Shown here in pieces: positions 35,041 to 47,219 of a DNA stretch of 64,000 nucleotides. Each line of letters begins with the position of its first letter. The first letter of the stretch is position 1. The position numbers and the translations under genes are program-made. The stretch is from Dermatemys mawii (Eukaryota > Chordata > Testudines > Dermatemydidae). Where the stretch lies: positions 55,161,720 through 55,225,719 of the forward strand of contig ML677334.1 in assembly GCA_007922305.1 (NCBI GenBank), read 5' to 3'. The notes below the pieces were generated by a model, which saw only the letters and a list, made by a program, of their open reading frames with translations, did no database searches and had not been told where the DNA came from.

Positions 35041-35112
35041 CTTTTCTAATCGTGAGTTGTATTAAAATCCTTTAAAACAGCATAACAAATCAAATCTTAA
35101 ATTATTAATAAC
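35041..35112. repeat. intronic direct repeat, copy 1 (next to exon 6)
   Basis: TGTATTAAAATCCTTTAAAA is followed by CATAACAAATCAAATCTTAA. The same text, with a few substitutions, recurs at 36778-36845. This copy begins 32 bp from the exon 6 acceptor and probably includes its branch-point region. Confidence 0.7.
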
Positions 35113-35354
35113 CAAATCCACAGAGATATACCAAAAGCAGTACCATCAAGCATTGCTTAATTCTGGACCTATGCAAGCTGAGGTAATCAATTCAGTCACA
35201 AATTTACAGAACAGAACTTCTTCAAAAGGAGGAAGATGGTTGCAAGAACGTGTTGTGGCTTAAAGAAAACCACAACCCGAAAACCAATGGGCATGTTGTA
35301 TTTTTCATTCCTATTTTCCTCATGCTCAAAATTAATGGAACCATTTCCACTCCA

Positions 35355-36200
35355 TTTCCAGACTGGATCAGACCAAAGGTCCACCTAGCCCCGTATCTTG
35401 TCTTCTGACATTAGCCAATACCAGATGCTTGAGAGGGAATGAATAGAACAGGGCAATCATCAAGTGATCCATCCCATAGCCCAGTCCCAGCATCTGGCAA
35501 TCAGAGGCCAGGGAAATCCAGAGCATGGGGAGGCATCCTTGAAATTCATGACCTACCCTTCATGAATTTATTTAAGTCTTTTTTTAATCCAATTATAACT
35601 CTGGCCTTCATAACACGCCTTGGCAATGAATTCTACAGGCTGACTGTACATTGTGTGAAGTACTTCCTTTTGTTTGTTTTAAACTTGCTGCCTATTAATT
35701 TCATTAGGTGACCTCTGATTCTTGTGTTAAGTGAAGAGGTAAATACACTTCCTTATTCACTTTCTCCACACCATTCATGATTTTATATATCTTTATCATA
35801 TCCCCCCCTTAGTTGTCTCTTTTACAAGCTGAATAGTCTCAGTCTTTTTAATATTTCCTCATACGGAAGCTGTTCCATACCCTTAATCCTTTTTGTTGCC
35901 CTTCTCTGAACCTTTTCCATTTCTAATGTACCTTTTTTCAGATGGGGCAATCACAACTGCATGCACTACTCAAGTGTAGGTGTACCACAGATTTATAAAG
36001 GGGCATAATGATATTTTCTGTCTTATCATCTATCCCTTTCCTAATGCTTCCTAACATTCTGTTAGCGATTTTGATGTCTTTCTTGCATGGTAACAGCTAA
36101 TTTATACTCCCATCATATTGTATGTATAATTGGGATGTTTGCAACTGTGCATTACTTTGTATTTATCACCACTGAATTTAATCTGCCACAAATGCATAAT
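35355..36200 (-). mobile_element. CR1 LINE 3' region
   Basis: Plus-strand wording TGGATCAGACCAAAGGTCCA at the 3' end, then CCCAGTCCCAGCATCTGGCA, ACTCTGGCCTTCATAACACG and TTGTTGCCCTTCTCTGAACC, the standard reverse complement of CR1 3' DNA. It is sense-oriented with respect to SS18. The 5' part fades out at about 36.2 kb. Confidence 0.75.
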
Positions 36201-36777
36201 TCTTATGCAACTCAAACCACAGAGATCACTTTGTTCCTACTAGAATATTCTCAGATTAAAACCACACTGCAATTAAGATTGGAAGTACACATCAGTAATC
36301 ATATTATTTTTTTAAAAAATGTGTGTTATTTAGATTAAAAACTGTCTAGAGCCAGGATACTAATTTGGTTACATGTCTAGCACAATGGGGTCCTAGTCCA
36401 TGCCTTGGCCACCAAGGCACTACTACAAAATAAATAAATAAATAAAAAAGTTTAATTATCCTAAAACAAAAGCATTATAAACTCAGGAAATTCAGAAATA
36501 ATGCCACATTTACATCAGGATTCAAACAACCTTAACTCTGCCCTGTACTGACAATGACCACATGATTGTGATTACAGATTAGATTAAACTACTTTTTAAA
36601 GTAATATTAGAATCCCTTCTCCCTTCATGGTGTCATCACAGGGAGGTTAAGGTACCAGATTTCACTAAATCTTAACAAGATGTAAAATATGAAGAGTCTA
36701 CATTATTCCACTATTAAGATCATTAGGGCAAGAAAAGTCCAACAAGGTGCTAAATTGTTTGTATGTCTCTTTCCTTT

Positions 36778-36845
36778 TCTTTTCTAAATCCTGATCTGTA
36801 TTAAAATCCTTTAAAACATCATAACAAATCAAACCTTAAACTATT
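36778..36845. repeat. intronic direct repeat, copy 2
   Basis: Matches copy 1 at 35041-35112 through TCCTTTAAAACATCATAACA and AATCAAACCTTAAACTATT. The match continues as ATTAAAAACCAA on the far side of the LTR at 36846-37478, so the duplication predates that insertion. Confidence 0.7.
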
Positions 36846-37478
36846 TGTAGCAGGGTGGCTACTCTGCTCCTAAAATAAAAGGGGTAAAAGCAGCCCTGGA
36901 GAGGGCTTAGGCCAATTGGAACAGCAGCCACAGTTGTGGCCAGATCAATTAAGGCCCAGCTGGCGCTTTATAAGAGGGCTGTGGCCAGGCACTGTGAACA
37001 TTCTCCCTCCAGCATTAGAGGGAGAAGGACCTGGCTGCCTAGACAGGCTAAGGGTACTTGGGAAGGGGCAGGCTGAGCTGGAGAGCTCAGGCCTGGTGAC
37101 CTCCCACGCTGTGACCTGACAGGAAGGCCTGAAGGGTACTGAGCTGCAGGCAAAAGCAGCAGGTCCAAACCCCCTCTGCCTATGATGAGTGGCTTTTACA
37201 CTGCAGTCTGTCCCATGGAGCAGGGGCTTGATGCTGACTGGCAGTAGCCATAGACCGAAACAAGGTGGGGCTAGAGGACTGGGGGTTTCCTGTGAAGGGG
37301 AGACCCAGAGTGTAAAGGTATTGTCAGGGGCAGCACCCCAGATAGAGGGGCACTGGGGTCTGGGAGGGACATGCGGCAGCGAGACACCGGCCTGCAGAGG
37401 GCGCTCTGGAGCTGGAAAGAGCTAATTCCCAGACAGCCAGCAGGAGGCGCCGCAAGGGTGAGCAGTCGCACCACTACA
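36846..37478 (+). mobile_element. solo LTR-like element
   Basis: Begins TGTAGCAGGG and ends CACCACTACA (TG...CA). It is flanked by CTATT (36841-36845) and TTATT (37479-37483), a 4/5 match. A CCAAT box (36912-36916) and TATAAG (36969-36974) in plus orientation support an LTR promoter pointing antisense to SS18. No internal retroelement sequence is attached. Confidence 0.65.
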
Positions 37479-38957
37479 TTATTAAAAACCAATTTTTATT
37501 TTTTTTAAATGGTCAGGTGTTAACCTAGGAGCAGAAAGTATCACAGCAAAAATTTAATGGTGGAAAAATAGCTAAAAGCAGCCAATTTTGAGGTTGAACT
37601 TATAAGAGGAATATTACATGGTAACATTCAGGAAAGTTAAATCAAATTAACTGAAAGTGTGATTGTAAAGTGCATTAAACGCCTGTATGCACACGCTCAT
37701 TCAGACAGAAGTGGCCAGACTTCCATTTAGTTTAAACAAATGGTAATTAAATTAACTAAGAGCACAATAAGAGGGAGGTTGTTCTAAGTGTGTTAGTGGG
37801 GGAAGTAGTCAAAAATTTCTCAATGAGAGGAGGCAAAAAAGCAGCATTAAGGAGAAAACAGAGATGTTCTGCATTTTCTTTTGAAGATAAATATAGGTCA
37901 TTAATTAAGACCACAAAATTTAAAATCTTGCTTCAGTTCTCTAGTATGAACCATTTCTGTATTCCAGTTTTAAAGTACTGAATAAAAGTATTTAAATGAA
38001 GATGCTGAAATTACTTTTCACTTTTATGAAATTGTATTTCATATTCTGGATTTTCCAAAGAATTGGACAATTCAGACCTTTCCATTTCACTACAGCTCTG
38101 TCTGAAGGTACTGAGAACAAGAACACAGTCTTGAAGAAACAAAAACTAGTTCTCATAATATTCCTAGATCTCAAGAAAGCTTGTTAATTAACAATATTAA
38201 TATGAGTCACAATACAATGTGATAAAATGTGTTGGCTCCCCATGGTGCAGAGTTTTTATATTTGCCTTTTAAATTAGAACTTCATTAATGCTTTGTAAAG
38301 CCACAATGAGAATCCACTACTCTGCATCAGCCTAACTGTGTATTATGTTAATAACAGAGCACTTGGCATCTTTCCAGTTTGGTCCAGGTCTCCTTTATAA
38401 GAATGGCACCAGGAAGGTGAACCATGAGTTCTATCAGTTTCCAGAATGGAATCATTTCGTGCAGCAGGTTGGGGAGGTGTAGTTTTTGTTTGTTTGTTTT
38501 TAGACGGGTTGGAGGGTGGGGTCTAGTAGTGGTTTTTTATTTGTTTTGTTTTTCAGTTACAGTTTTATGCCATATTTAGTTTCATACTTAAAATAAAAAA
38601 CTGAATAAGACTATAATAAAAAAAAAAAGCCCCACTCTGGAAGAAAAAAACCCCCTAAAATATTAGATGACAAGATTCCTTTTGATTTTTTTTTGTTATT
38701 GTTGTAATGATTTTTTGTTGTTATTGTTAATGTTGTAGTCCATCTGATGGTTTGCAGCTCTAGAACACATTCCAGTGACTGTGAATTCTTCATTTTGGAA
38801 GAGAAGCCCAGAATGGGGATGTCTATGAGGACCACTGCTGACAGAGGTAGAAGACTGAAGGAGAGTTCCACTATTATGTTATACTTTAATTCTCAACAAT
38901 AGGAAAATTTGAGAATTTTTGAAGGAATAATTAAAGATGAAGTCATGCTGAAGTTTA

Positions 38958-39012
38958 CTGCCACCCAATGCTGCAATGATCTCATCTAAATCATTGCAGC
39001 ATTGGGTGGCAG
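38958..39012. repeat. 23-bp perfect inverted repeat, 9-nt loop
   Basis: Arm 38958-38980 and arm 38990-39012 are exact reverse complements over 23 bp (starting CTGCCACCCAATGC). The loop is CTCATCTAA. The stem is moderately GC-rich within an AT-rich intron. It belongs to no element I can recognise. Confidence 0.9.
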
Positions 39013-40920
39013 ATAAGAGGTTACTTCATGGAAGAGACCATAAGATTCCTCTGTGTGAAGAAAATCACACTGATCTTTGTGGGCTCTCTTCCAGGAAAAG
39101 TATGTCTTCGCAAATGTCCACAAATCTTTCCCCTGGAGGGGAAGACCTGGCTTTTACTGAGTCCAGGATACCTTTAACAAATGTTATTATCTGAGTGGAA
39201 AATGGGGTACTCTGCAGTTTATACATACATACACACATATAGATAGAGAGAAAGGCACAGAAACAGGCTATGTTCTTTCCAAGCATTGCTCTAGGACTGG
39301 ATGAGCAGGAAATCATCCACAAATGCACATAGAAGTATTCCCTGATGCAAGAGGTATGCAGTCTCCATGATCAGCTATTTGTTGTATATTCCAGGTGCTA
39401 AAGAGAGCTGAAGGAAAAGAATTTAAATTGGTAGTATTGTGTGTCCCATGAAAGAGCACAGATAATTGTGGTGAATCAGTCAGCCTTAAAGTCATGTAAA
39501 AGCATGCCACTTTTTAGGCTGACAACTCCAAACCAGTTTTGCAGGGAAAGGGAATGGATGATAGAAGCCAGTCAACATGTGGCATTTGAACATTTTATTG
39601 AACTGTTCAATTTCCTTAGGTCCATAGTAAGACAATGGTGGTCTCTCTCTATTTTTTGAATTAGAAATAGTCTTATTAGAAGCTTCTCCCTCTCTACACT
39701 GCTCTGGCAAATTTTCTATGGCTCCCATCTTTGAAAACCCATCTCTGCACTCAGCAATATCTCATTACATGGGTCCGAGAGGAAATGCGGGAAGGGGGAG
39801 ATTGCATATCTGAACTGGATTATCTTCAACAGCCAATGATCAGTGGTAATTCCATACCATGCCCATAGGAACTGACAGACTAACCTCAAAACATATGGGA
39901 AAAAAACGTCCCCTCTCATTTTGATATTAAGATCCAGTGGAGACAAAAAGGTGAGGAGACATTTTAAACGGTTAAATTTTTCTATCGCTTGTTCATCCTT
40001 AGCACCCACTTGGCTTCAGACTTGTTAAGCTGTCCTGGAGCACACTTCCAGTCTGCATTTTACCTCTCTCTTTATTTTTCCCATATGTTTTGAGAGGTAC
40101 AATATAAAAACAATACAATAGTTGCTGACATGGTTAAGACTGTTGGGAGGAGAGGTAAGGGAAAGAGGAACCAGATGAAGTGAACTGTCTTTGGACCCAA
40201 AAAAACACCACCACCAGGTCAAACCCAAAGCCCATGCTGCAAGATGTAGTCTCTTCCATCTCCAGAATTTAATCGGTTTTGCGGCTCAATAAACCTCTGT
40301 TATTAAAGGGCAGATCTTTTACCTTTGAGCTTGAGCTTTAATAGGAAGGCCACATGATCCAAATCAGCGTTTTTCATTTGCAGACCCTTAAATATTTTGA
40401 ATGGAGATGCAGAACTCCTTTTGAAATTTGACCTGTGGTCCATAGACCCCTACCATAGAAGTCTTAGGCTGAAAACTGACTGAACAGAATCCTACTATAA
40501 CGGTTGCATGTGCTGGACATAGCATTTGACGCAGTGTGAGAAAGGGTGCTAAACTGTGGGCTTCTACGGTAATAACAACACTTCTGATTTTGACCTGTAG
40601 GTGGGAATATACTAAGAAAAGCAGAATGCCTTTTCTGAGATCTGAAACTTTATTTGCATAGTCACCATTAATGAACCCCTTAGACATAGTCTACAGACCC
40701 TCAAAGAACTTAGTCACAAAGCTGGAACCAACAGCTAGCCATGATGGGCTGATAACTGGTGATAAGAATTCCTATAACACAGGAGCTCTGTAGGACCTTA
40801 CCATCAGGTTCAGCAAACAGTCCTGCAATGAGACCTCAACAAATGGCAAGGCAAACATGACATCCAGAGCTATAGGTCTGCTGTTTAACTGGGGAGGCAA
40901 CCTGTGTCTAATGTTCAGTA

Positions 40921-41231
40921 CAGGGGTAGGCAACCTATGGCACAGGTGCCAAAGGCAGCATGCGAGCTGATTTTCAGTGGCACTCACACTACGTGGGTCC
41001 TGGTCACTGGTCTGGGGGACTCTGCATTTTAATTTAATTTTAACTGAAGCTCCTTAAACATTTTAAAACCCTTATTTATTTTACATATAACAATAGTTTA
41101 GTTATATATTATAGACTTCTAGAAAGAGACCTTTTAAAAACGATAAAATGTATTACTGGCATGCAAATCCTTAAATTAGAGTGAATAAATGAAGACATGG
41201 CACACCACTTCTGAAAGGTTGCCGACCTCTG
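40921..41231. mobile_element. non-autonomous hAT-type element (311 bp)
   Basis: The left end CAGGGGTAGGCAACCTATGG and the right end AGGTTGCCGACCTCTG form an inverted repeat. They are flanked by GTTCAGTA (40913-40920) and GTTTAGTA (41232-41239), 7/8 identical. The interior is AT-rich with no ORF. Confidence 0.8.
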
Positions 41232-42253
41232 GTTTAGTACATGGAGACTGGTGAGTCAGAGATACTTGGCTCTCCTCTCAGCTCAGGCAGGGGAATGGGG
41301 TCTACCACAGTGGTCTGCAGCGGGATATGAAAAACAGGATTCCTGAGAAGGCTGAGTTATTTATCTTGTCCTTAAAAAAAAAAAATACTTGAGTTCTATA
41401 GTTTGTCACCATAATGCAGATGTAAAAAATTCCGTTCAATCTACATAAGAAGTCGTTTCCAAGGAAAGAGAGACTTTGGTTTATTGAAAAATTCTGCTTA
41501 GCCCAGACTCCAGGTAGCAAAAATGTCGTGTTAAAATTGGCAGAATATCTTATTCAATATACTGTACTAATAAACTTGAAGGATTTTATTCACACACAAA
41601 AAGGGAGACAAAGGGTTTTTGGTCCACATTCACTCAGCCACTTTACATTCCCATATTCTTCATAAAAGTTGGCTAATATTCCTTGCCATTTTCTCAAAGT
41701 GGTACAACAGCTTCATTGTGAGAATCACCTGTGGATCTTATTGTTTAACATTCATTTTCCTCAATCCAAGTCGACTAAAATTTTCAGTTGTAACAGGACT
41801 GACCTGTAAAACAATCTTGTGAAGGCTCTAGATTTTCATGCACGGAATTCCTTCAACAGATGTCTTATAAACTAGTGCTAGTCAATGATTAATACAGTGG
41901 ATACTAATACCCAATCACATTATTGGACTTTTTGCCATACTAAAAAGGTTTTTCATTCCTATCCTACCAATACCACCAGACTCAAATGATAACACCTGTA
42001 TGACCCCATACTAGTAACTGCGCGCACACAAAAAATATGTTAAACACACATTAATGTTGAAGATCCATCACTCAAAAGTTAGCAAGTGCCATAATTAAAG
42101 GTTACCTATATGCAGCCTTAATTTAGTCCCTGAGCATATACATTCTGATACAGTCTTTAATTACATGATCACATATATTTTTCCACAAGACCACTTCCTC
42201 ATTCAGTGCACACGATGGACAGTACTCATTGAACAAGCAGCTATACCATAATA

Positions 42254-42665
42254 CAGGGGTGGCCAGTGTATGGCTCCAGAGCCACATGTGGCTCTTCAGA
42301 AGTTAATGAGGGTCCTTGTGTAGGCTGACTCTGGGGCTGGAGCTACAGGTGCCAACTTTCCAATCTGCTGGTGGGTGCTCGCTGCTCAACCCCTGGTTCT
42401 GCCACAGGCCCTGCTTCCACTCTACCCCTTCCCGCCCCATCCCGTGAGCCTGCCATGACCCCTCTCCTCTCCCTTCCCCCAGCCTCCTGCACACCACAAA
42501 ACAGCTGATCAAGAGGTGCAGGGAGGGAGGGGGAGGTACTAATCACCAATAGGTGGGAGGCACTGGGAGCAGCTGATGGAAGGCTGCTGACTTATTACTG
42601 TGACTCCCTGGTAATGTACATTGGTAAATTCTGGCTCCTTCTCAGGTTCAGGTTGGCTACTCCTG
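42254..42665. mobile_element. non-autonomous hAT-type element (412 bp)
   Basis: Left end CAGGGGTGGCCAGTGTATGG, right end GGTTCAGGTTGGCTACTCCTG. The target duplication CCATAATA is perfect on both sides (42246-42253 and 42666-42673), which fixes the boundaries. The interior is GC-rich and holds only compositional ORFs. Confidence 0.85.
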
Positions 42666-42683
42666 CCATAATATTTTATCATC

Positions 42684-43344
42684 TGTGACAGAGTCAGACC
42701 AGAAGGATATAGGAGAGTGCTGGAAGGCAGGTATATTAGTCTCAGGATGTGCAGGTCCCTGTTCCCTGGATAGACAAACAAAGGCTATTCCAGGCCAATC
42801 AAGACACCTGGGGCCAATTAAGAACCTTCTAGAAAGGAGTAGAAACAGCTAGCCTAATTGGGACACCTGAAGCCAATCAGGAACTGGCTGAATCCAGATA
42901 AAAACCTCCCAGTTAGTCAGGTGGGCTGTGGGTGTCAGGAGCTGTGGAAGGAGGTTGTGCTGTTGGTGAGACTGAGTGGTGGACAACATATCATCCAGAA
43001 GGAAGGAGGCCCTGAGGTAAGGGTGAAGTGGAGTTTGAAGAAGCGGGGACTGCTGTGGAAAAGTAGCCCAGCGAATTGTATTGTGTTTTGTGGATGAAAG
43101 GTCAGCCATCTTAGCTGATACTATTAGGGTCCCTGGGCAGGAGCCCAGAGTAGAGGGTGGGCCTGGGCTCCCCCCTTTTCCCACCTTTCATACTGGCCTG
43201 TGATGAAGGTAACTCACTAGGTGGTGACTCTTGCCAATTATACTGAGAAAGGGAGGTCACTCTAGGGCCTAGATGAGTTTCTGAGGCCCCTAAATCTGCC
43301 AGGAAGTGCAGGACCCACAAGTACACACTTGGAGCTTTGCCACA
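42684..43344 (+). mobile_element. LTR-like element, family X copy 1
   Basis: It begins TGTGACAGAGTCAGACCAGA and ends GAGCTTTGCCACA, TG...CA termini. It is flanked by CATC on both sides (42680-42683 and 43345-43348), a perfect 4-bp duplication. It aligns along most of its length with the copy at 54537-55230. It contains AGGTAAG (43015-43021), a splice-donor-like motif conserved between copies. It sits 10 bp after the target duplication of the preceding hAT element. Confidence 0.7.
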
Positions 43345-43499
43345 CATCGTTGTTCAGTGTGTGGCTCATGCCTTATTTCTACCACATTATTCAAACCCTA
43401 CTCTGAAGTCTGAATTATTAATTTCTTCATGGGCTTTTCTATGGCACTATACTATCACTATAGTATCTGACTATTTCACAAACATTGAGTTTATTTTCA

Positions 43500-43580
43500 C
43501 AACATCACTGAGGTGAGATGGTTTTATCATCTCAGTTTTGCAGATACTAAGGAACAGAGGCACAGAGTGATTAAAGTAAA
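43500..43580 (+). repeat. MIR-family SINE fragment
   Basis: ATGGTTTTATCATCTCAGTT, then TTGCAGATACTAAGGAACAG and AGGCACAGAGTGATTAAAG match the MIR core in plus orientation. Confidence 0.5.
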
Positions 43581-43589
43581 AAATATCCA

Positions 43590-44965
43590 CTAATTTTGGG
43601 TGCTTTCATTGGTCCCTTCTGGCTGTGGAATCTATGGGATAATCTAGTCTGACTTCCTGCATAACATAAGCCACAGAACTCCCCTGATTTAACGCTTGTT
43701 TGAACTAGTGGTTATCTTTTGAAAAGCATCCAATCTTGATTTTAAAGTCACCAGTAATGAAGAATCCACCACAACCCTTGGTAACTTGATCAGTTTTTTA
43801 TCCTCAGCTAAAAATGTGTGCCCTACTTCCAGTCTGAATTTGTATACCCTCAACTTCCAGACACTGGATCTTTTTATAACTTTGCTAGACAGAAGAACCC
43901 GTTGTCAAAATATTTTCCCCATGTAGGTATCAAATGTGATCAAGTCACACCTTAACCTTCTCTTTGTTAACAGAATGAGCGCCTTAAGTTTATCTTAATA
44001 AGGCATGATTCTAATCCTTTACTCATTCTCATGGCTCTTCTCTGAACCCACTTCAATTTATCAATATCCTTCTTGAATTGCGGACATCAGAAATGAATGC
44101 AGTATGCCAGTAGCAGTTGCACTGATGTGAAATACAGAGGTCATATAAACCTCCATACTTCTACTTCAGAAATTGAATTAGCTCTTTGATCACAGTATTG
44201 CACTGGGAGCTCCAGTTCAGCATACAGAGCCTCCATCCTGTAAGTATGGCTTATACATCTAGGAAAAAAGAAAGTAACTTTATATTTGGCCATATGAGAA
44301 AGCATAGATTGTTTACTTGTTTCCCGCTTAACATATATCCAGATTGCTTTGTATCAGTGATATGTCCTCTTCATTTTTTTACCATTTCCCCAAATCTTTG
44401 TCTCATCTGCAAACTTCATCAGTGATGATTTTATGTTTTCTTCAAGGTCACTGATAAAAATGTTAAATGGCACATGGCCCAGAATTGCTCCCTGAAGGAC
44501 TCCTCTAGAAACACCTGCTTGATGAGTCCCTGTTTACAATTACGTTTTCAGAACTGCCAGACACAGTTTAAAATCCATTTAATGTGTGACCTGTTGATCA
44601 TTTCTAGTTTTTTAAATCAAAACGTTGTGTGGTACAAATATAAAATCTAAATATATTACATCGATACTATTATCCTTGACAACCAAACTTGTAATCTCAT
44701 CAAAAAAAGATACCAAGTTAATTAGAGAGGATCTATTTTCCATAAACCCATGATGATTGGCATTAATTATATTTCCCTCTTTTAATTCTTTATTAATCTA
44801 ATCCAGTATTAGCTATTTCATTATGCTGCCTGTGATCAATGTCAGGGTGACAGGCTTATAATTAACCAAAGTCATTCCATTTACCCTTTTTAAATATTGT
44901 TGTAACATTTGCTTTCTTCCAGTCTTCTGTAACTTCACCAATTTTCCAAAAGTTAACAAAAATCA
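43590..44965 (-). mobile_element. CR1-family LINE fragment
   Basis: On the minus strand GAAGACTGGAAGAAAGCAAA starts a stretch encoding EDWKKANVTTIFKKGK, the CR1 reverse transcriptase WKKANVTPIFKKG block, followed by an NYRPVSLT-like region. Later wording (GACCTTGAAGAAAACATAAA) follows CR1 3' sequence. Many stops are present. Sense-oriented with respect to SS18. Confidence 0.65.
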
Positions 44966-47219
44966 GCATTAATTATCTAGAGAGTTCCATGGCCAGCTGT
45001 GTGATACTAGCAGTGTCACCAGCTCCACCAATATAATTGTCTCAGCAACAGTTCCTGCTCCACAGAGAAGCAAATAAATGATTTGTTTAGATGCTGCTCT
45101 ATCCTCTCTTTGAAAACCCATTAAAGCACTGATATTTGCTCAGTAATGAAACTACCCTATCAGCTGCTTCATCAACCAAGTTAGAAAGCATATTCTATTC
45201 CACTGAATTGCTGCAACTTCTTAATAACTTGCTTCAAATAATTATTTTACAGTCTTAACAAATGTACAATTGTTTTTGCAGTTTCTAATGATCAATTTTC
45301 AAGTCTGATGGGGGGAAATTATGCATTGGGTAAGTATTATTGTAGGAAGAATACTATGAAAAATGATATATACTACTTTGAAATAGGTGAATCACTATCT
45401 CCCTACATTTAAAGTATATCAAAAACTTTCAAAATAAAAACTGATTTTTGCAGAGATATTCAGTTTAATTATTTCATCATATTTACCTCTACCTATATCA
45501 CTCACGTTACTGATTAAGAGTCAAGTCTTCATACTTAAGGTAAACCTCAGCTGCAGTATGCCCAACACTTTTCCAGAATGATTCACAAATGTTATAAAAA
45601 ATGCTCCAGGACCCACTGCCTACTACACACACAAGATTTACGAACTGAGAGCCAGAGGTATATATGCTCCAATTTGCAATCACAGCCATGTACTTTTTCT
45701 TAACAACCAGATTTCTTAGAGCTGTGTAACTACGACTGTGGTTAGCTCAGAATAATCAGTTTTCTTGCTTTTGCTAACAATAACCAAACTCATAGTTGGA
45801 CTGTCTTCTGTACTAACACTGACTGGATCTTCCTATTGATTTGAACCTCTAGCTGACCTAATAAAAATAAAAAGGATTCCTTGACAGACAGATGTGCAAC
45901 AAAACATGGAACAAAAGACACTCTTAGAGAGAAAAACTCAATCTCACTTCACACTACAGTATTATGTATATTAGTGACCACAGAGAGTCTTCCAAAATAA
46001 AAAACATTCTCTCTCATAGCAGATGAAGTAAAGGGAGCCCCACGTGTATTTCTTTTTTGACTTGTTTGAAATACTATCCAGATCAATAGAAAACAAACAC
46101 ATTTAAATTACTGCATTCACATTTTGGATTCCATAGTTTGTCTTTTAGAGGACAGCATATTCAAATCAAATGCAGCAAGACTTCACAACCAGCATGCAGT
46201 GTTCTGTCCTGTCTGTTAAGACTATGTGTGTGACTATCCAGCATAGAAACAAGTTAATAGTTTTGTCCATTGTGGTAGTATGATATTTTTATACTGCAGT
46301 GTACTTGGCACTAACATAAGGACCACAATGCCAACAGCATAGAGCATCTCTGCTTTTCATTCTGGATAAACATCTTAGACACAAAATCAGTTCTCACTTG
46401 TTACTTTATGCATAAAGACATCATCAGAAAATACTATGTAGAAACAGATTTGCATCTGGGCTGAAATTCTATTTCTGATACAAAAGAAACAGGTATTCCA
46501 AATTAAAAACATACATGTAATAGAGAACAGGGATACATATGTATACACAGGATCAGATAGTCTCCTATAAATGTTTATTGGAACTATGTAATCTTAATTA
46601 CTCAATTAATCCATGAGATTGAAGAGTGATCTGTATGTCAGTACTTAAAGAAAAATGTATTGTTTTACCATGGTAAATTTCTACAGGAGATACACCCAGC
46701 AATGTAGTAACTCTTTTATATCAAGACCTTCGCTAAATGCAGAATGTTACATAAATAACACTACAAAAAAAGACATGTTCCCTTCAGATCTGGCAAAAGC
46801 AAATATTTCCAGTGGTTCACACTCTGTCTGAATGTGGCTCAATGACTGAAAACACTGAAGTGACTGAAAGGCAGGAGAAAAGAGACAAAGGATGGGATCC
46901 ATATTTTTAGGCATCATTGTGATCCAGAAAACTCTAGCTCAGCTGCTGTCTAACTTCATTAGTGCTTAAACTCACTTGGCACCTAAGCTTTTGCCTCTGA
47001 ACATGCAAACTGCACTCTCACTCCTGGGCACCTATCTCCTCCACAACTGTCCATTCTAGGCAACCAGATGCCTACCTCCCACTTAAGAGCCAGAATAATT
47101 CACAAACCAGAAAGACAGGCATTCAGCCACCTAAGCTTAAATATAGGGGCGCTATTCATTAGGTAGCATCTGAGCATATCTACTGGACCAGCCCACTCAG
47201 GCTAGTTCACACAATATAG

